Below, piece by piece: positions 45,327-54,394 of a stretch of DNA of 64,000 bases. This DNA comes from Psychrobacter urativorans. Its GTDB lineage: Bacteria; Pseudomonadota; Gammaproteobacteria; Pseudomonadales; Moraxellaceae. Location of the stretch: the NCBI RefSeq assembly GCF_001298525.1, contig NZ_CP012678.1:2356001-2420000 (forward strand), read 5' to 3'. Each line of letters starts with the position of its first letter. The stretch's first letter is position 1. Position numbers and translations under genes: made by a program. Below the pieces are notes generated by a model. It made no database searches, was not told the origin of the DNA, and saw only the letters and a program-made list of their open reading frames with translations.

Positions 45327-46007
45327 ATGTCTGCCATATTAGAGGCGAGCAATATTAGTAAGATATATGACGAAGGTACGGTACGCACACAGGTCTTAAC
45401 CGGTCTGGATTTGTCGGTAAAGGCGGGTGAGCGTATTGCTATTGTCGGTACGAGTGGCTCTGGCAAAAGCACGTTGCTACATTTGCTGGGTGGGCTTGAT
45501 ACACCGACCAGTGGTGAGGTGTGGCTACACGGTAAGTGCTTAAATCATATGAATGAAACTGAACGCGGGGCAATGCGTAATCAGTATTTGGGCTTTATTT
45601 ATCAATTTCATCATTTATTAGCAGAATTTACCGCGGTAGAAAACGTGGCAATGCCGTTATTGATGCGTCCAAAAGTATCGACGACAGATGCGCGTAAGCA
45701 AGCTATTGAGCTGTTAGAAAACGTGGGCTTAGGTCATCGTTTAGACCATAGACCTGGTGAGCTATCGGGTGGTGAGCGTCAACGGGTAGCCATTGCACGT
45801 GCGTTGGTAACGAAACCGTCCCTTATTTTAGCCGATGAGCCCACAGGCAATTTGGACTATGATAACGCGCAAAGTGTCTTTGGCTTATTATCAGAACTAC
45901 AAAGCACCATGCAAACGGCGCTATTAATGGTCACTCATGACCGTAATTTAGCGGCACTTGCTGATCGACAGCTCTTGCTACGTAATGGGCATTGGGAAAA
46001 TTATTAA
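45327..46007 (+). CDS. lolD: lipoprotein-releasing ABC ATPase LolD
   Basis: A 226-aa ABC ATPase. Walker A is GTSGSGKST, the signature is LSGGERQR, Walker B is [12 protein letters not shown], and the H-loop is [18 protein letters not shown], in the Q-loop region, is typical of LolD. It powers release of lipoproteins to LolA. It forms an operon with lolC. No lolE is found in the window. Confidence 0.96.
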   Translation: MSAILEASNISKIYDEGTVRTQVLTGLDLSVKAGERIAIVGTSGSGKSTLLHLLGGLDTPTSGEVWLHGKCLNHMNETERGAMRNQYLGFIYQFHHLLAEFTAVENVAMPLLMRPKVSTTDARKQAIELLENVGLGHRLDHRPGELSGGERQRVAIARALVTKPSLILADEPTGNLDYDNAQSVFGLLSELQSTMQTALLMVTHDRNLAALADRQLLLRNGHWENY

Positions 46008-46043
46008 GCGGTTGTTTATTTTTTAATAAGTGGTTTCTTTTTA

Positions 46044-46073
46044 ATAAGCAGTATTGAGACCGATACTGCTTAT
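46044..46073. terminator. hairpin between convergent lolD and DUF2062
   Basis: ATAAGCAGTAT (46044-46054) pairs perfectly with ATACTGCTTAT (46063-46073). The T run is weak on both strands. A TTTTTAATAAG motif is repeated just upstream. Confidence 0.5.
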
Positions 46074-46082
46074 CACTATTTA

Positions 46083-46658
46083 TTACTGTTTTGGCGGTTT
46101 ATTAGACGTCTCTTGCGGGCGTTTTTGCCAACTGATAATGGTCTTATACCGCCAAATTACTTTGAACGCTAAGCCGCAAATAATACTGGTAATCACTGCC
46201 AGTATTATCAATCCTAAACAAAATGCGGATAACGATACGGTGCCGCTATAGGTCGTGAAGGGATTGTCACCACCTGCTAATACCCATAAACTAAAATCAG
46301 ATATCATCTTGCCAATCAGTCGTAAACTAATCATGGGTACGTCAAGAATCTTAGCACCAACATAATATGCCGCATAAAAAACAGGTAGGGTGGTCACTGG
46401 ATTGGTAATCCACGTGAGACCAAGCGCCATTGGTACATTAGCACGAAAAATAAGCGAACCAATTAATGCCAGTAACATCTGTCCGGGTAGCGGAAAAAAG
46501 GCGCTAAGCACACCGATATAAACCGCTTTATTTAAACTATGACGATTAAAATGCCACAAACGAGGATCAACCAGATGTGGCGCCAATAGCTTTAAAGAGC
46601 GGCTTTCTAGTATTTTTTCGGGCGTGGGCAACATGCTTTTGAGTCGTTTTTTTGGCAC
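46083..46658 (-). CDS. DUF2062 membrane protein
   Basis: A 191-aa protein of the DUF2062 family. After a charged N-terminus (KKRLKSMLPTPEKIL), RLWHFNRHSLNKAVYIGVLSAFFPLPGQML carries the family core, followed by helices with GLTWITNPVTTLPVFYAAYYVGAKIL. A C-terminal membrane helix (LIILAVITSIICGLAF) and a polar tail end it. Function is unknown; relatives are linked to glycosyltransferases or membrane processes. It is convergent with lolD. Confidence 0.88.
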   Translation of the reverse strand: MPKKRLKSMLPTPEKILESRSLKLLAPHLVDPRLWHFNRHSLNKAVYIGVLSAFFPLPGQMLLALIGSLIFRANVPMALGLTWITNPVTTLPVFYAAYYVGAKILDVPMISLRLIGKMISDFSLWVLAGGDNPFTTYSGTVSLSAFCLGLIILAVITSIICGLAFKVIWRYKTIISWQKRPQETSNKPPKQ

Positions 46659-46972
46659 AGGCTAGCTCTTAATCATTAAATACTGACTGCTCACTATTGC
46701 GTGAGAGGCGGGCGTCCTAGTGATATTATCAGTGATAATACCGTTAGCAACAAGGATAGAAGTGGCGGCAAAGTCAATGCATCTTAATATCGCCAAACGT
46801 TTATTGAGTATAGGGTAATCTTCCGAGTAATGCTATTACTAAGCACAATGAGAATTAAGATTGTGGTGGCTATTTAACCTAACAATGAAACCTAATTATT
46901 AATCATTATCTCTGAATTTTTAGCGCTTTAAATTTAACGCTTTAAGTTTAGATCATCAAGCAAGGAGTGCTG
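46659..46972 (+). promoter_or_regulatory. leader region of comEC
   Basis: About 314 nt without a gene. A perfect inverted repeat TATTATC-AGT-GATAATA lies at 46724-46740. No clear promoter is seen. AAGGAG at 46962-46967 is the comEC ribosome binding site. Confidence 0.35.
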
Positions 46973-49969
46973 GTGTACGGATTGATTGGTATACTCATAA
47001 TAATTGTTATGATAGCAGCACTGTCAGTTGCCAGTGCTATAGGCTTACCCGATAATGATTTACTGGTTAGTATCAGTAACTTTTCGCTGATGCCATTGTT
47101 GCTCATTATCGTGAGCATTGTGCTGATAGTAACGACTCAGCGTAGTGCACCAGCTGTAGCGCCTGCTCGCTCTGGTAAGTCTCAGCCTGCATTGTCTATT
47201 CGGCATTTTTCTTTACATACGACTCGTTATTTATTTATCACTCTATGCATCGGCATTTTAATTGTTGGTAGCGCATGGCAAGCTTTAAGTCATTACCAAC
47301 AAGCAGAAGCGACAAAAGTTACCGATACGATGCGCGTAACTGCATGGGTTACGATTGAAGGCATTAGTGACAGCGTTTATGACTCTGAGATAAGTAGCGG
47401 CTATCGACAAGTGGCGATGATAAGAGCACTCTCACCTTTAGTATCTAATCTTACGGCGCAAGATTTAAACAATGCGACTGCTCAGTATATTGAGGCACAA
47501 ACGACCACTAATCTAGTGGATAGTAAATTTGAGGATAAGTCATATCGTATCTTACTTAATGCTTACCCTAATAATAAGAAAAATGAGGGACAGCTTGCCG
47601 CTTTAAATAATTTACAACCTGGTGATCAGCTATTAATGACTTTAACGCTAGCACCGCTAAAAAATTCAAAAGAAGCTATTAATAATTCGTCAGGGTTTGA
47701 CAGCTATCGCTGGCTACGTGCGCGTCATATTGATGGTGTCGCTACTATAATAGCTATTGGTTCGCCCATTCAGAACACTGATAATTCGTTAACATCAACA
47801 GCGGATTCTGAATCTTATCTGCAGCGGTTGCGTGTGACGATTGATCAAGGACGCTGGCAATTGCGTCAGCATTTTTATCAAGATTGGACGCAGTATTCTA
47901 CCGCGCAACAGCAAGCGCGAGCGGTCACGTTAAGTTTGTTAACGGGCGATCGCAGTCTTATTAACCGTGAGACGAAAGATTTATATCAGCTGGCGGGCAT
48001 CTCGCATTTATTAGCCATTTCTGGTACGCATGTTCTATTTTTAGCCATTGTGCTGGCAAACTTGGTTACTTTATTGATTGATAGAAAGTGGGCGACACTA
48101 TATCGCACGATGCCGCGTTGGCAGGTGCGCTTGTGGGTAATGATTAGCGCGGCTTTTATTTATGCGCTATTTACAGGCTTTGATGTGCCGGCAGCGCGAA
48201 CGGCATGGCTGCTACTTGCGATAGGATTGGTACGATTGACCTTATTGCCTGTTAGTACCATGCGTGTATTATTAGCGTTGGCAATATTGATGGCATGGTT
48301 TGACCCTTATGTATTGTGGCAAGCAGGCTACTGGTTGTCTTTTATCGCAGTGGCATTACTCCTAAAATATGACGATGCATCAACATTAAAAAGCCAAAAC
48401 AGCTCTCAAAACAGCTCTCAAAAAATGTCTTTCCATCAGCATCCTGATATTCAAAAAAACAATCAACTTTATACTAAAACATGGTTAGTCGTTAAACGGT
48501 TATTTAAGTTGCAATGTTGGTTATTCATCGCGCTATTACCGATTACTTTATTACTATTTGGCAAAGTGTCGCTATGGGGCTTGGTCATTAATCTGTTTGC
48601 CATTGGATTGTTTGGCTGGGTGATTGTGCCGCTTAATTTGTTGGCAGGACTTTGTTATCTGATATCGCCCGTAGTGGCTGATGGTATATGGACATTAGTC
48701 ACAGCCATCGTTGCTAATTTGCATGAGCTAATCACGTGGCTGACGGCATTACCTGTGCTCAAAGGCGCGTGGCTGTATACGCCTATGAATACGGCTATGC
48801 TCATTATGGCGTTGTTAGTCATGCTGCCGTGGCTGTTACCGCGCGGTCTGTTCAGTCGCTGGTTGGCAGCGCCGCCCTTGGCTTTATTAATGATGACTGT
48901 GTTTGCCAATCAGCAGTCTTTTTCATTAAAACCAATATTAACTGTTTTACCGACTGGCGACCGTTATCTAAGCGCTGCGGTGTTGCAATATCCTATTAAT
49001 AGCGATAATGCTAAGCAAAATAGTGAGCTTAAAGAGTCAACGACTTCAGCTAGTGTCAGTTGGTTATTCTTAGCCAATCATCGTCCGCAAGGGATGCGCA
49101 CGATGCCAAGCACATTGACGGCTGACAAGTTATCAGCGACATTAGAGCAACAGCTGCGCACCTTATCTATCAATCGTCTAGAAGGCATCGTGGTACAGAC
49201 AAGTGTTGCCGCGTTAACGGATACTGTAACCAATGATTTGCCACCTAAAAAAGCAGCAGAGAAAAACATGGCGTCAGCGCCTGAGCTGCTACCAATGACG
49301 GTTGCACAAATTGTTCAAAATTTCCCCACCAAGCAATATTGGCAAGCTGGACGTAGTGAACGTTGGTCAGACCGTCAGCAAGCCTATTTAAATGAAGGTG
49401 CGTCGAAATCTAAAACTCTGATAAGTGTGCAACGCTGCGAGCAAGATAAAACATGGCAGCTGCCTAATGGTGACTTAACGCTACAAGTGGTAACTGGCTG
49501 GCATACCATAGACGATGACAGCGTTTGGGATTGTGCATTGGCAATCGATAGTAAGATGCCAGTAGACGTTGTGCAATATAATGCAACTGATCCGCAGCAG
49601 TCGCAAAAATTGACGGCACAGAAATTAGCATCCTCTACCAAATCATCAACAGAAAATTCAGGCGAAAAATTAGGACAATCAAATCTAAAAAACCAACAAG
49701 ATAACTTATCAACTCAATCGGCTCAATCAAGACTTATGCTTGATGCCAGTACGCATTCACGTACGTGGCAGTTATGGTCATTGTTATGTAGCGCCAAGCC
49801 ATTTGCACTTAATAATGCTTTGGCGCACTCGACAAGGTGGCTTGCTCATAGTGCATCGCAAGTATCTGCTAGTATATTAACGACGCATCAGGTAGATGAG
49901 GTGATGACTTATGATAATGAACCTTTAGAAGTGGCATTAGCTCTTGGTACAAAGGCACAAGTAGATTGA
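46973..49969 (+). CDS. comEC: ComEC/Rec2-type DNA uptake protein
   Basis: ComEC is the inner-membrane channel for DNA uptake in natural competence. It has several N-terminal helices, an OB-like region (about 120-260), then the competence domain with SLLTGDRSLI, LAISGTHVLFLA and FDVPAARTAWLL, and about ten membrane helices. The C-terminal 340 residues occupy the place of the metallo-beta-lactamase domain; its fold order can be traced (VLPTGDRYLSAAVL, WLFLANHRP, GWHTIDDDSVWDCALAI), but the HxHxDH metal motif is absent. Length is about 998 aa, long for the family. The start is GTG 46973 after AAGGAG; GTG 46967 overlaps that site. Confidence 0.9.
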   Translation: MYGLIGILIIIVMIAALSVASAIGLPDNDLLVSISNFSLMPLLLIIVSIVLIVTTQRSAPAVAPARSGKSQPALSIRHFSLHTTRYLFITLCIGILIVGSAWQALSHYQQAEATKVTDTMRVTAWVTIEGISDSVYDSEISSGYRQVAMIRALSPLVSNLTAQDLNNATAQYIEAQTTTNLVDSKFEDKSYRILLNAYPNNKKNEGQLAALNNLQPGDQLLMTLTLAPLKNSKEAINNSSGFDSYRWLRARHIDGVATIIAIGSPIQNTDNSLTSTADSESYLQRLRVTIDQGRWQLRQHFYQDWTQYSTAQQQARAVTLSLLTGDRSLINRETKDLYQLAGISHLLAISGTHVLFLAIVLANLVTLLIDRKWATLYRTMPRWQVRLWVMISAAFIYALFTGFDVPAARTAWLLLAIGLVRLTLLPVSTMRVLLALAILMAWFDPYVLWQAGYWLSFIAVALLLKYDDASTLKSQNSSQNSSQKMSFHQHPDIQKNNQLYTKTWLVVKRLFKLQCWLFIALLPITLLLFGKVSLWGLVINLFAIGLFGWVIVPLNLLAGLCYLISPVVADGIWTLVTAIVANLHELITWLTALPVLKGAWLYTPMNTAMLIMALLVMLPWLLPRGLFSRWLAAPPLALLMMTVFANQQSFSLKPILTVLPTGDRYLSAAVLQYPINSDNAKQNSELKESTTSASVSWLFLANHRPQGMRTMPSTLTADKLSATLEQQLRTLSINRLEGIVVQTSVAALTDTVTNDLPPKKAAEKNMASAPELLPMTVAQIVQNFPTKQYWQAGRSERWSDRQQAYLNEGASKSKTLISVQRCEQDKTWQLPNGDLTLQVVTGWHTIDDDSVWDCALAIDSKMPVDVVQYNATDPQQSQKLTAQKLASSTKSSTENSGEKLGQSNLKNQQDNLSTQSAQSRLMLDASTHSRTWQLWSLLCSAKPFALNNALAHSTRWLAHSASQVSASILTTHQVDEVMTYDNEPLEVALALGTKAQVD

Positions 49970-50159
49970 GCGGTCACAAATAACACAGTAATCATCGTAG
50001 ATTTTATGGTTTATGAGTTTCTACTATTGAACCATGACTAAAATACCACCATACTTAGCAGCTCATTAATGCAGATTTATATCACAGTGAAAAATGAAAT
50101 TTTCTCGCTGCGATTATTGTTTTTTATTGCTGTAGACTGTTTCTAACTTAGGAAGTTAT

Positions 50160-51221
50160 ATGTCCAACTGGCCACCAGACCCTAATAAACGCCCTGACAA
50201 TGTTGCAAATCAGCCCGCGCCCCTACAATCACTGCCGCCCAATCAGCCAAGTGGACAAGAATGGCGACTTATTGAAAACACGTTATTAGCCAGTGTGGTA
50301 GAGCAGCGCCGCGCCCGTCGTTGGGGTATCTTTTTTAAGCTGCTCACGTTCGGTTATATCTTATTGATATTTTTGACTATTGGGCGCGGTTGTAGCACCA
50401 AGGCTCCGACGGCACTTGAAGGCATAGATACCAGTAAGCCGCATTTGGCAGTGGTTGAGCTACAAGGCACCATTAGTAGTGGCGACAAAGCCAATGCTTA
50501 TGATGTGAGCCAAGCTTTGACCCGTGCTTTTGAGAATAGTAATGCAAAAGCCGTGGCATTAGATATCAACTCACCCGGCGGCTCTCCTGTACAGTCAGAT
50601 GAAATTTGGCAAACGATGATGGATTTACGCAAAAAATATCCTAATAAAAAGCTGTATGCCGTTATTGGTGATATTGGTGCCTCTGGTGCTTATTATATTG
50701 CGTCTGCTGCGGATGAGATTTATGTCAATCCATCAAGCCTCGTCGGCTCTATTGGCGTTATTATGCCGAGCTACAATATTGAAGGGCTCATGGATAAAGT
50801 GGGCGTAAAAGACCGCACCATTACTGCTGGCGAGTATAAAGATATTTTAAGCTTGTCACGTCCGCTCACGGAATATGAAGAGCAACATGTTGAGAAGGTA
50901 CTGGCTAATACCCATAAGCACTTTATCAATGCCGTGAAGCAAGGTCGCGGTGACCGTTTGAAAAACCCAGAAGAAAATAAACTATTCTCAGGATTATTTT
51001 GGACAGGTGAGCAGTCAATTGCGCTAGGTCTAGCCGATAAAACCGGTAGCATCGCGAGCTTAGAAAAACAGCTTAAGCTTAAAAATGTGGTGAACTATAC
51101 GCCAATGGATCCGTTCCAGTTCTTTATGGATCGCTTTGCCGTTAAAATGGGCGCGGGTATCGGCTCAAGTATCAATCTTGATTTATTGCCGCAAGAACAG
51201 GGCAATGCAGAGATGCGTTAG
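50160..51221 (+). CDS. sppA: signal peptide peptidase SppA (short form)
   Basis: SppA cleaves leftover signal peptides in the inner membrane. The protein has a Pro-rich cytoplasmic start, one membrane helix at about residues 57-78, then the protease domain. The catalytic Ser is probably Ser175 in IGASGAYYIA and the Lys Lys227 in AGEYKDIL, the Ser-Lys dyad arrangement. VVELQGTISSG and LDINSPGGSP are typical. Length is 353 aa, the single-domain bacterial form. A Gly-free Asp/Arg-rich region ends at GNAEMR. ATG 50160, with AGGAAG upstream. Confidence 0.95.
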   Translation: MSNWPPDPNKRPDNVANQPAPLQSLPPNQPSGQEWRLIENTLLASVVEQRRARRWGIFFKLLTFGYILLIFLTIGRGCSTKAPTALEGIDTSKPHLAVVELQGTISSGDKANAYDVSQALTRAFENSNAKAVALDINSPGGSPVQSDEIWQTMMDLRKKYPNKKLYAVIGDIGASGAYYIASAADEIYVNPSSLVGSIGVIMPSYNIEGLMDKVGVKDRTITAGEYKDILSLSRPLTEYEEQHVEKVLANTHKHFINAVKQGRGDRLKNPEENKLFSGLFWTGEQSIALGLADKTGSIASLEKQLKLKNVVNYTPMDPFQFFMDRFAVKMGAGIGSSINLDLLPQEQGNAEMR

Positions 51222-51229
51222 TCCCGAAT

Positions 51230-51272
51230 TTTTTTAATAACGTTATTTTTTTAACAATTTTTTAATAACGTT
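51230..51272. repeat. 15-bp direct repeat after sppA
   Basis: TTTTTTAATAACGTT occurs at 51230-51244 and again at 51258-51272, a 28-bp period. AATAACGTTATT in the first copy is palindromic. No function is assigned; T-rich direct repeats can arise by slippage. Confidence 0.7.
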
Positions 51273-51320
51273 TTTTCATAAAGTTGCTTAATGTCGTAGA
51301 TACTGACTATGATTGTTATC

Positions 51321-51356
51321 AAAACTGAGCCATGCATAACGGCTCGGTTTTGTTGT
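51321..51356 (+). terminator. rho-independent terminator downstream of sppA
   Basis: AAAACTGAGCC (51321-51331) pairs with GGCTCGGTTTT (51341-51351) around a 9-nt loop, followed by a T-rich tract. Confidence 0.8.
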
Positions 51357-51413
51357 TTTACTCTCTATTAATTTTATTGTATCAGCGCCAACCAGAATCA
51401 GTGAGAAAAAGCC

Positions 51414-52301
51414 ATGAGTGTTATCAATTCGCAGACCTTTGCGTCTCTTCCTCTCTCCCAAAAAACGCAAAAGCCAGTGATTCATTTCGCTCATGCTAAT
51501 GGTATGCCAAGTCCGATATATAAGGTATTCTTTGCGCGTTTGGCAGAGTTTTTTACGATTGAATATGTGCCGATGTTGGGCGGTGATCCTGATTATCCGG
51601 TAGACAATCATTGGCGTAGCCTCACCCAGCAGATTATTGATAGCGTACAGCGTACCTGTGAAAATCATGGAGTCGCGCAAGTGGTGGCAGTTGGGCATTC
51701 ACTAGGTGCTATGTGTACGTTGCAAGCGTTATACCGTGCGCCTGAGTATTTTAGCCAAGCGGTACTACTCGATCCACCTTGGATTTATGGTAAAACCAGT
51801 TTACTTTGGCATCTGGCAAAGACCGCAGACCGTCTACCACTGATGAACCATAGGCTGATGGATAAGTTATCGCCGTCCGGTATTTCTAAATATCGTCGTG
51901 ATGTGTGGGACAGTCGTGAAGATGCTTATGAAAAATTGCGTCATAAGGGATTTTTTAAACATTTTGATGAGCGAAGTTTTCAAGGTTATGTGCAGCATGG
52001 TTTACATGAACGTGCTGATGGTAAGGTGACCTTAGCGATTCCTAAAGCGAATGAAGTTGCGGTATTTCGCAGCAATCCGTCGTGGTATTGGCTAGCACCG
52101 AATCGTGCGCCTAAGCCGCCTTTGACCTTAATTATTGGTGAAGACAGTGTCTTTTTCAAGCAGCGTTTTCCGCAACAAATCAACGCTCGTTTAGGTATTG
52201 CTTATGAAACCCACGCGGGCGGTCATATGTTCCCACTTGAACATCCCGAATCGGTATCTGAGCGCGTCTTGAGCTTGATTGCTCAGCAATTACCAACATA
52301 G
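51414..52301 (+). CDS. alpha/beta hydrolase
   Basis: A 295-aa alpha/beta-hydrolase fold protein. The nucleophile elbow GHSLGA gives Ser96. HFAHANGMP near the start (about residues 24-31) is the oxyanion-type region, and the His is in AGGHMFPLEHP near the C-terminus; the acid is likely in IIGEDSVFF. The substrate is not evident; proteins of this style often act on acyl esters or serve as thioesterase-like enzymes. The ATG at 51414 has GAG about 10 nt upstream. Followed at 59 nt by the CPBP gene. Confidence 0.87.
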   Translation: MSVINSQTFASLPLSQKTQKPVIHFAHANGMPSPIYKVFFARLAEFFTIEYVPMLGGDPDYPVDNHWRSLTQQIIDSVQRTCENHGVAQVVAVGHSLGAMCTLQALYRAPEYFSQAVLLDPPWIYGKTSLLWHLAKTADRLPLMNHRLMDKLSPSGISKYRRDVWDSREDAYEKLRHKGFFKHFDERSFQGYVQHGLHERADGKVTLAIPKANEVAVFRSNPSWYWLAPNRAPKPPLTLIIGEDSVFFKQRFPQQINARLGIAYETHAGGHMFPLEHPESVSERVLSLIAQQLPT

Positions 52302-52359
52302 AAATGACCTGAATATGCCACTACAATAGATAATCATGAGTAATCATTGATTTTCACAC

Positions 52360-53178
52360 ATGAATAAGCAGTCGTTTGCTACTGTTTTGAGTCACTATGC
52401 TATGACCAATGCTACCAAGCCTTTATCTACCATAGACGTTAATTTGTCGACGCATCGCCCGTTATTTTCACGTTTTAGCGTGGTGGCGTTGGTTATAGGC
52501 ATGGTCATTACTTTTTTTGTCAGCCAGCTGTTCGGTATTTATCTTGCTGGCAAGTGTTTATTACCAGCCGCTGATACGTTGGCAGTGAGTGATATTTTAT
52601 TTTTAGGCAGTACTGACGGCACCATCGTGAGTCTGTCCATCATAGTTAGCTGTGTCATATTAATACTGTTTAGCGTCTTACTTATTCGCTTAAAAGGCGG
52701 CAACGTTCAACGCTATTTAGCCCTCAATGCGTTTTCGCTAACCATTGCTATGGCGATGATTGGTGTCCTGTTGCTATTTATGATTGGCAGTCAGGCATTG
52801 ACGTATTGGCTCGATGAAACGCCACTCGACTTTGTCGATCCGTTATTTCAGACGGTCAGCTCAGTATGGCTGTTAATCGTCGCTATGGTGATTATCGCGC
52901 CAATTTATGAAGAGCTGATATTCCGAGGATTGCTGTGGTCAGCGATTACTGAGCAGTTTGCAGGGCAGCGTGGCGCGGTAATAGCCAGCATAGTGACGAG
53001 TATTATTTTTGCCACGATTCATTTGCAATATGGCATCTATGAAGTCAGCACCATTGTGGTGCTGGCACTGATATTTTGTTATGCGCGTATTAAGTCTGGC
53101 TCATTATTATTAGCTATACTGCTGCATATTCTAAATAATGGTGTCGCCATGTGCCAGTACTTATTGCAAGTCGCTTAG
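52360..53178 (+). CDS. CPBP-family intramembrane metalloprotease
   Basis: A membrane protein of 272 aa. The Abi/CPBP signature motifs are present in order: EELIFRG (glutamate pair and Arg), FATIHLQYG (His), and HILNNGVAM (His/Asn). Some eight hydrophobic segments are seen. Such proteins act as prenyl-type or site-specific intramembrane proteases, in bacteria often linked to bacteriocin immunity, but the target is unknown. The start is uncertain: the ATG at 52360 has no clear Shine-Dalgarno, and MTNATK further in is possible. Confidence 0.85.
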   Translation: MNKQSFATVLSHYAMTNATKPLSTIDVNLSTHRPLFSRFSVVALVIGMVITFFVSQLFGIYLAGKCLLPAADTLAVSDILFLGSTDGTIVSLSIIVSCVILILFSVLLIRLKGGNVQRYLALNAFSLTIAMAMIGVLLLFMIGSQALTYWLDETPLDFVDPLFQTVSSVWLLIVAMVIIAPIYEELIFRGLLWSAITEQFAGQRGAVIASIVTSIIFATIHLQYGIYEVSTIVVLALIFCYARIKSGSLLLAILLHILNNGVAMCQYLLQVA

Positions 53179-53257
53179 TTTGGCAATAGCTAGCAAAGCA
53201 TGGCGTGAGCTATGTGGTAAATTCTCACTATCTTAAGCTGTGATCAATTAAAGTAGG

Positions 53258-53275
53258 GCTAAGCTAAGCTAAGCA
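53258..53275. repeat. three-copy pentanucleotide repeat at the dusA stop codon
   Basis: GCTAA is repeated three times at the end of dusA on the minus strand, running over the TAG stop. Slippage would shift the extreme C-terminus of DusA only. Confidence 0.6.
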
Positions 53276-54243
53276 TCAGGATTGAGTTGCAACACTTCAA
53301 AGGCGGCTTGTTCGAAATCCTCAAGCGTCAAATGCGGTTTGCCACTTAATGCTTGTCGCCATTTACGCGCCCCCGTCAGCCCTTGAAATAATCCTAGATA
53401 ATGTCGTGTCATCGTTGACAGTGATTCACCTTGAGCCACTTGCTGACGTAGATGCGGATACAATTGCGCTAAAATCTCTGACCGCTTAGGAATAGGCTGA
53501 TTCCATAGCGTATTGGCTTCTGCTAATAAGTAAGGGTTATGATAAAACGCCCGCCCAATCATTACGCCATCAATATGTTGCAAGTGCGCTTCAATATCTG
53601 CTATCGACTCAATACCGCCATTAATCTCAATGGTCAGCTCAGGAAAATCTTGCTTTAATCGATATACATCGTCATAACGTAGCGGTGGAATCTCACGATT
53701 TTGTTTGGGGCTAAGACCTTGTAGCCATGCAGTACGGGCATGGACAATAAAGCGCGTACAACCTGCGGCAGCCACCGTCTGCACAAAATCTGTCATAAAC
53801 TCATAACTGTCAAAATTATCAATACCAATACGATGCTTAACGGTCACGGGAATATCAACCGCGGCTTGCATGTGCTTGACCACATTCGCAACCGTCTCAG
53901 GCTCCGCCATCAAGCACGCCCCGATTTTATTATGCTGTACACGGTCAGATGGGCAGCCAACATTGATATTAACCTCGTCATAACCATGTTGCTGGGCAAA
54001 TTCCGCGCATTGCGTCATCTCATGGATATCAGCACCGCCCAATTGCAAGACAATCGGATGCTCGCTTGTATCAAAGCGCAAATGCCGTGCACGATTACCA
54101 TGCAGCAGCGCCCCCGTGCTAATCATCTCAGTATATAGATAGACATGGGGATTGAATAACCGCGCAAAATAACGATAGTCGGTCGTCGTCCAGTCAATCA
54201 TCGGCGCAACCGACAGCCGCTTATTGGTCATATCAAGCATCAT
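53269..54243 (-). CDS. dusA: tRNA-dihydrouridine(20/20a) synthase DusA
   Basis: A flavin-dependent reductase that makes dihydrouridine in the tRNA D loop. Features: SVAPMIDWTTTDYRYFARL, VLQLGGADI, NINVGCPSDRVQ with the catalytic Cys, VKHRIGID, and EINGGIES with VMIGRAFYHNPYLL (FMN phosphate site). Length is 324 aa, typical of DusA, and the DW start distinguishes it from DusB/C. Tandem ATGs with AAGGAAGT upstream. Convergent with the CPBP gene. Confidence 0.95.
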   Translation of the reverse strand: MMLDMTNKRLSVAPMIDWTTTDYRYFARLFNPHVYLYTEMISTGALLHGNRARHLRFDTSEHPIVLQLGGADIHEMTQCAEFAQQHGYDEVNINVGCPSDRVQHNKIGACLMAEPETVANVVKHMQAAVDIPVTVKHRIGIDNFDSYEFMTDFVQTVAAAGCTRFIVHARTAWLQGLSPKQNREIPPLRYDDVYRLKQDFPELTIEINGGIESIADIEAHLQHIDGVMIGRAFYHNPYLLAEANTLWNQPIPKRSEILAQLYPHLRQQVAQGESLSTMTRHYLGLFQGLTGARKWRQALSGKPHLTLEDFEQAAFEVLQLNPDA

Positions 54244-54394
54244 TACTTCCTTTCTTTTTAAACGCCTATTATTAGAAGATTCATTTTTTAATAATAGATA
54301 TTCTATGGTTTAACCTCATTATTTCAGCGGTCATTATGCTAACGGAATGGTTTTAACGAAACAGTTTTAAAGGGATTGTGTTAAATAATATGCG

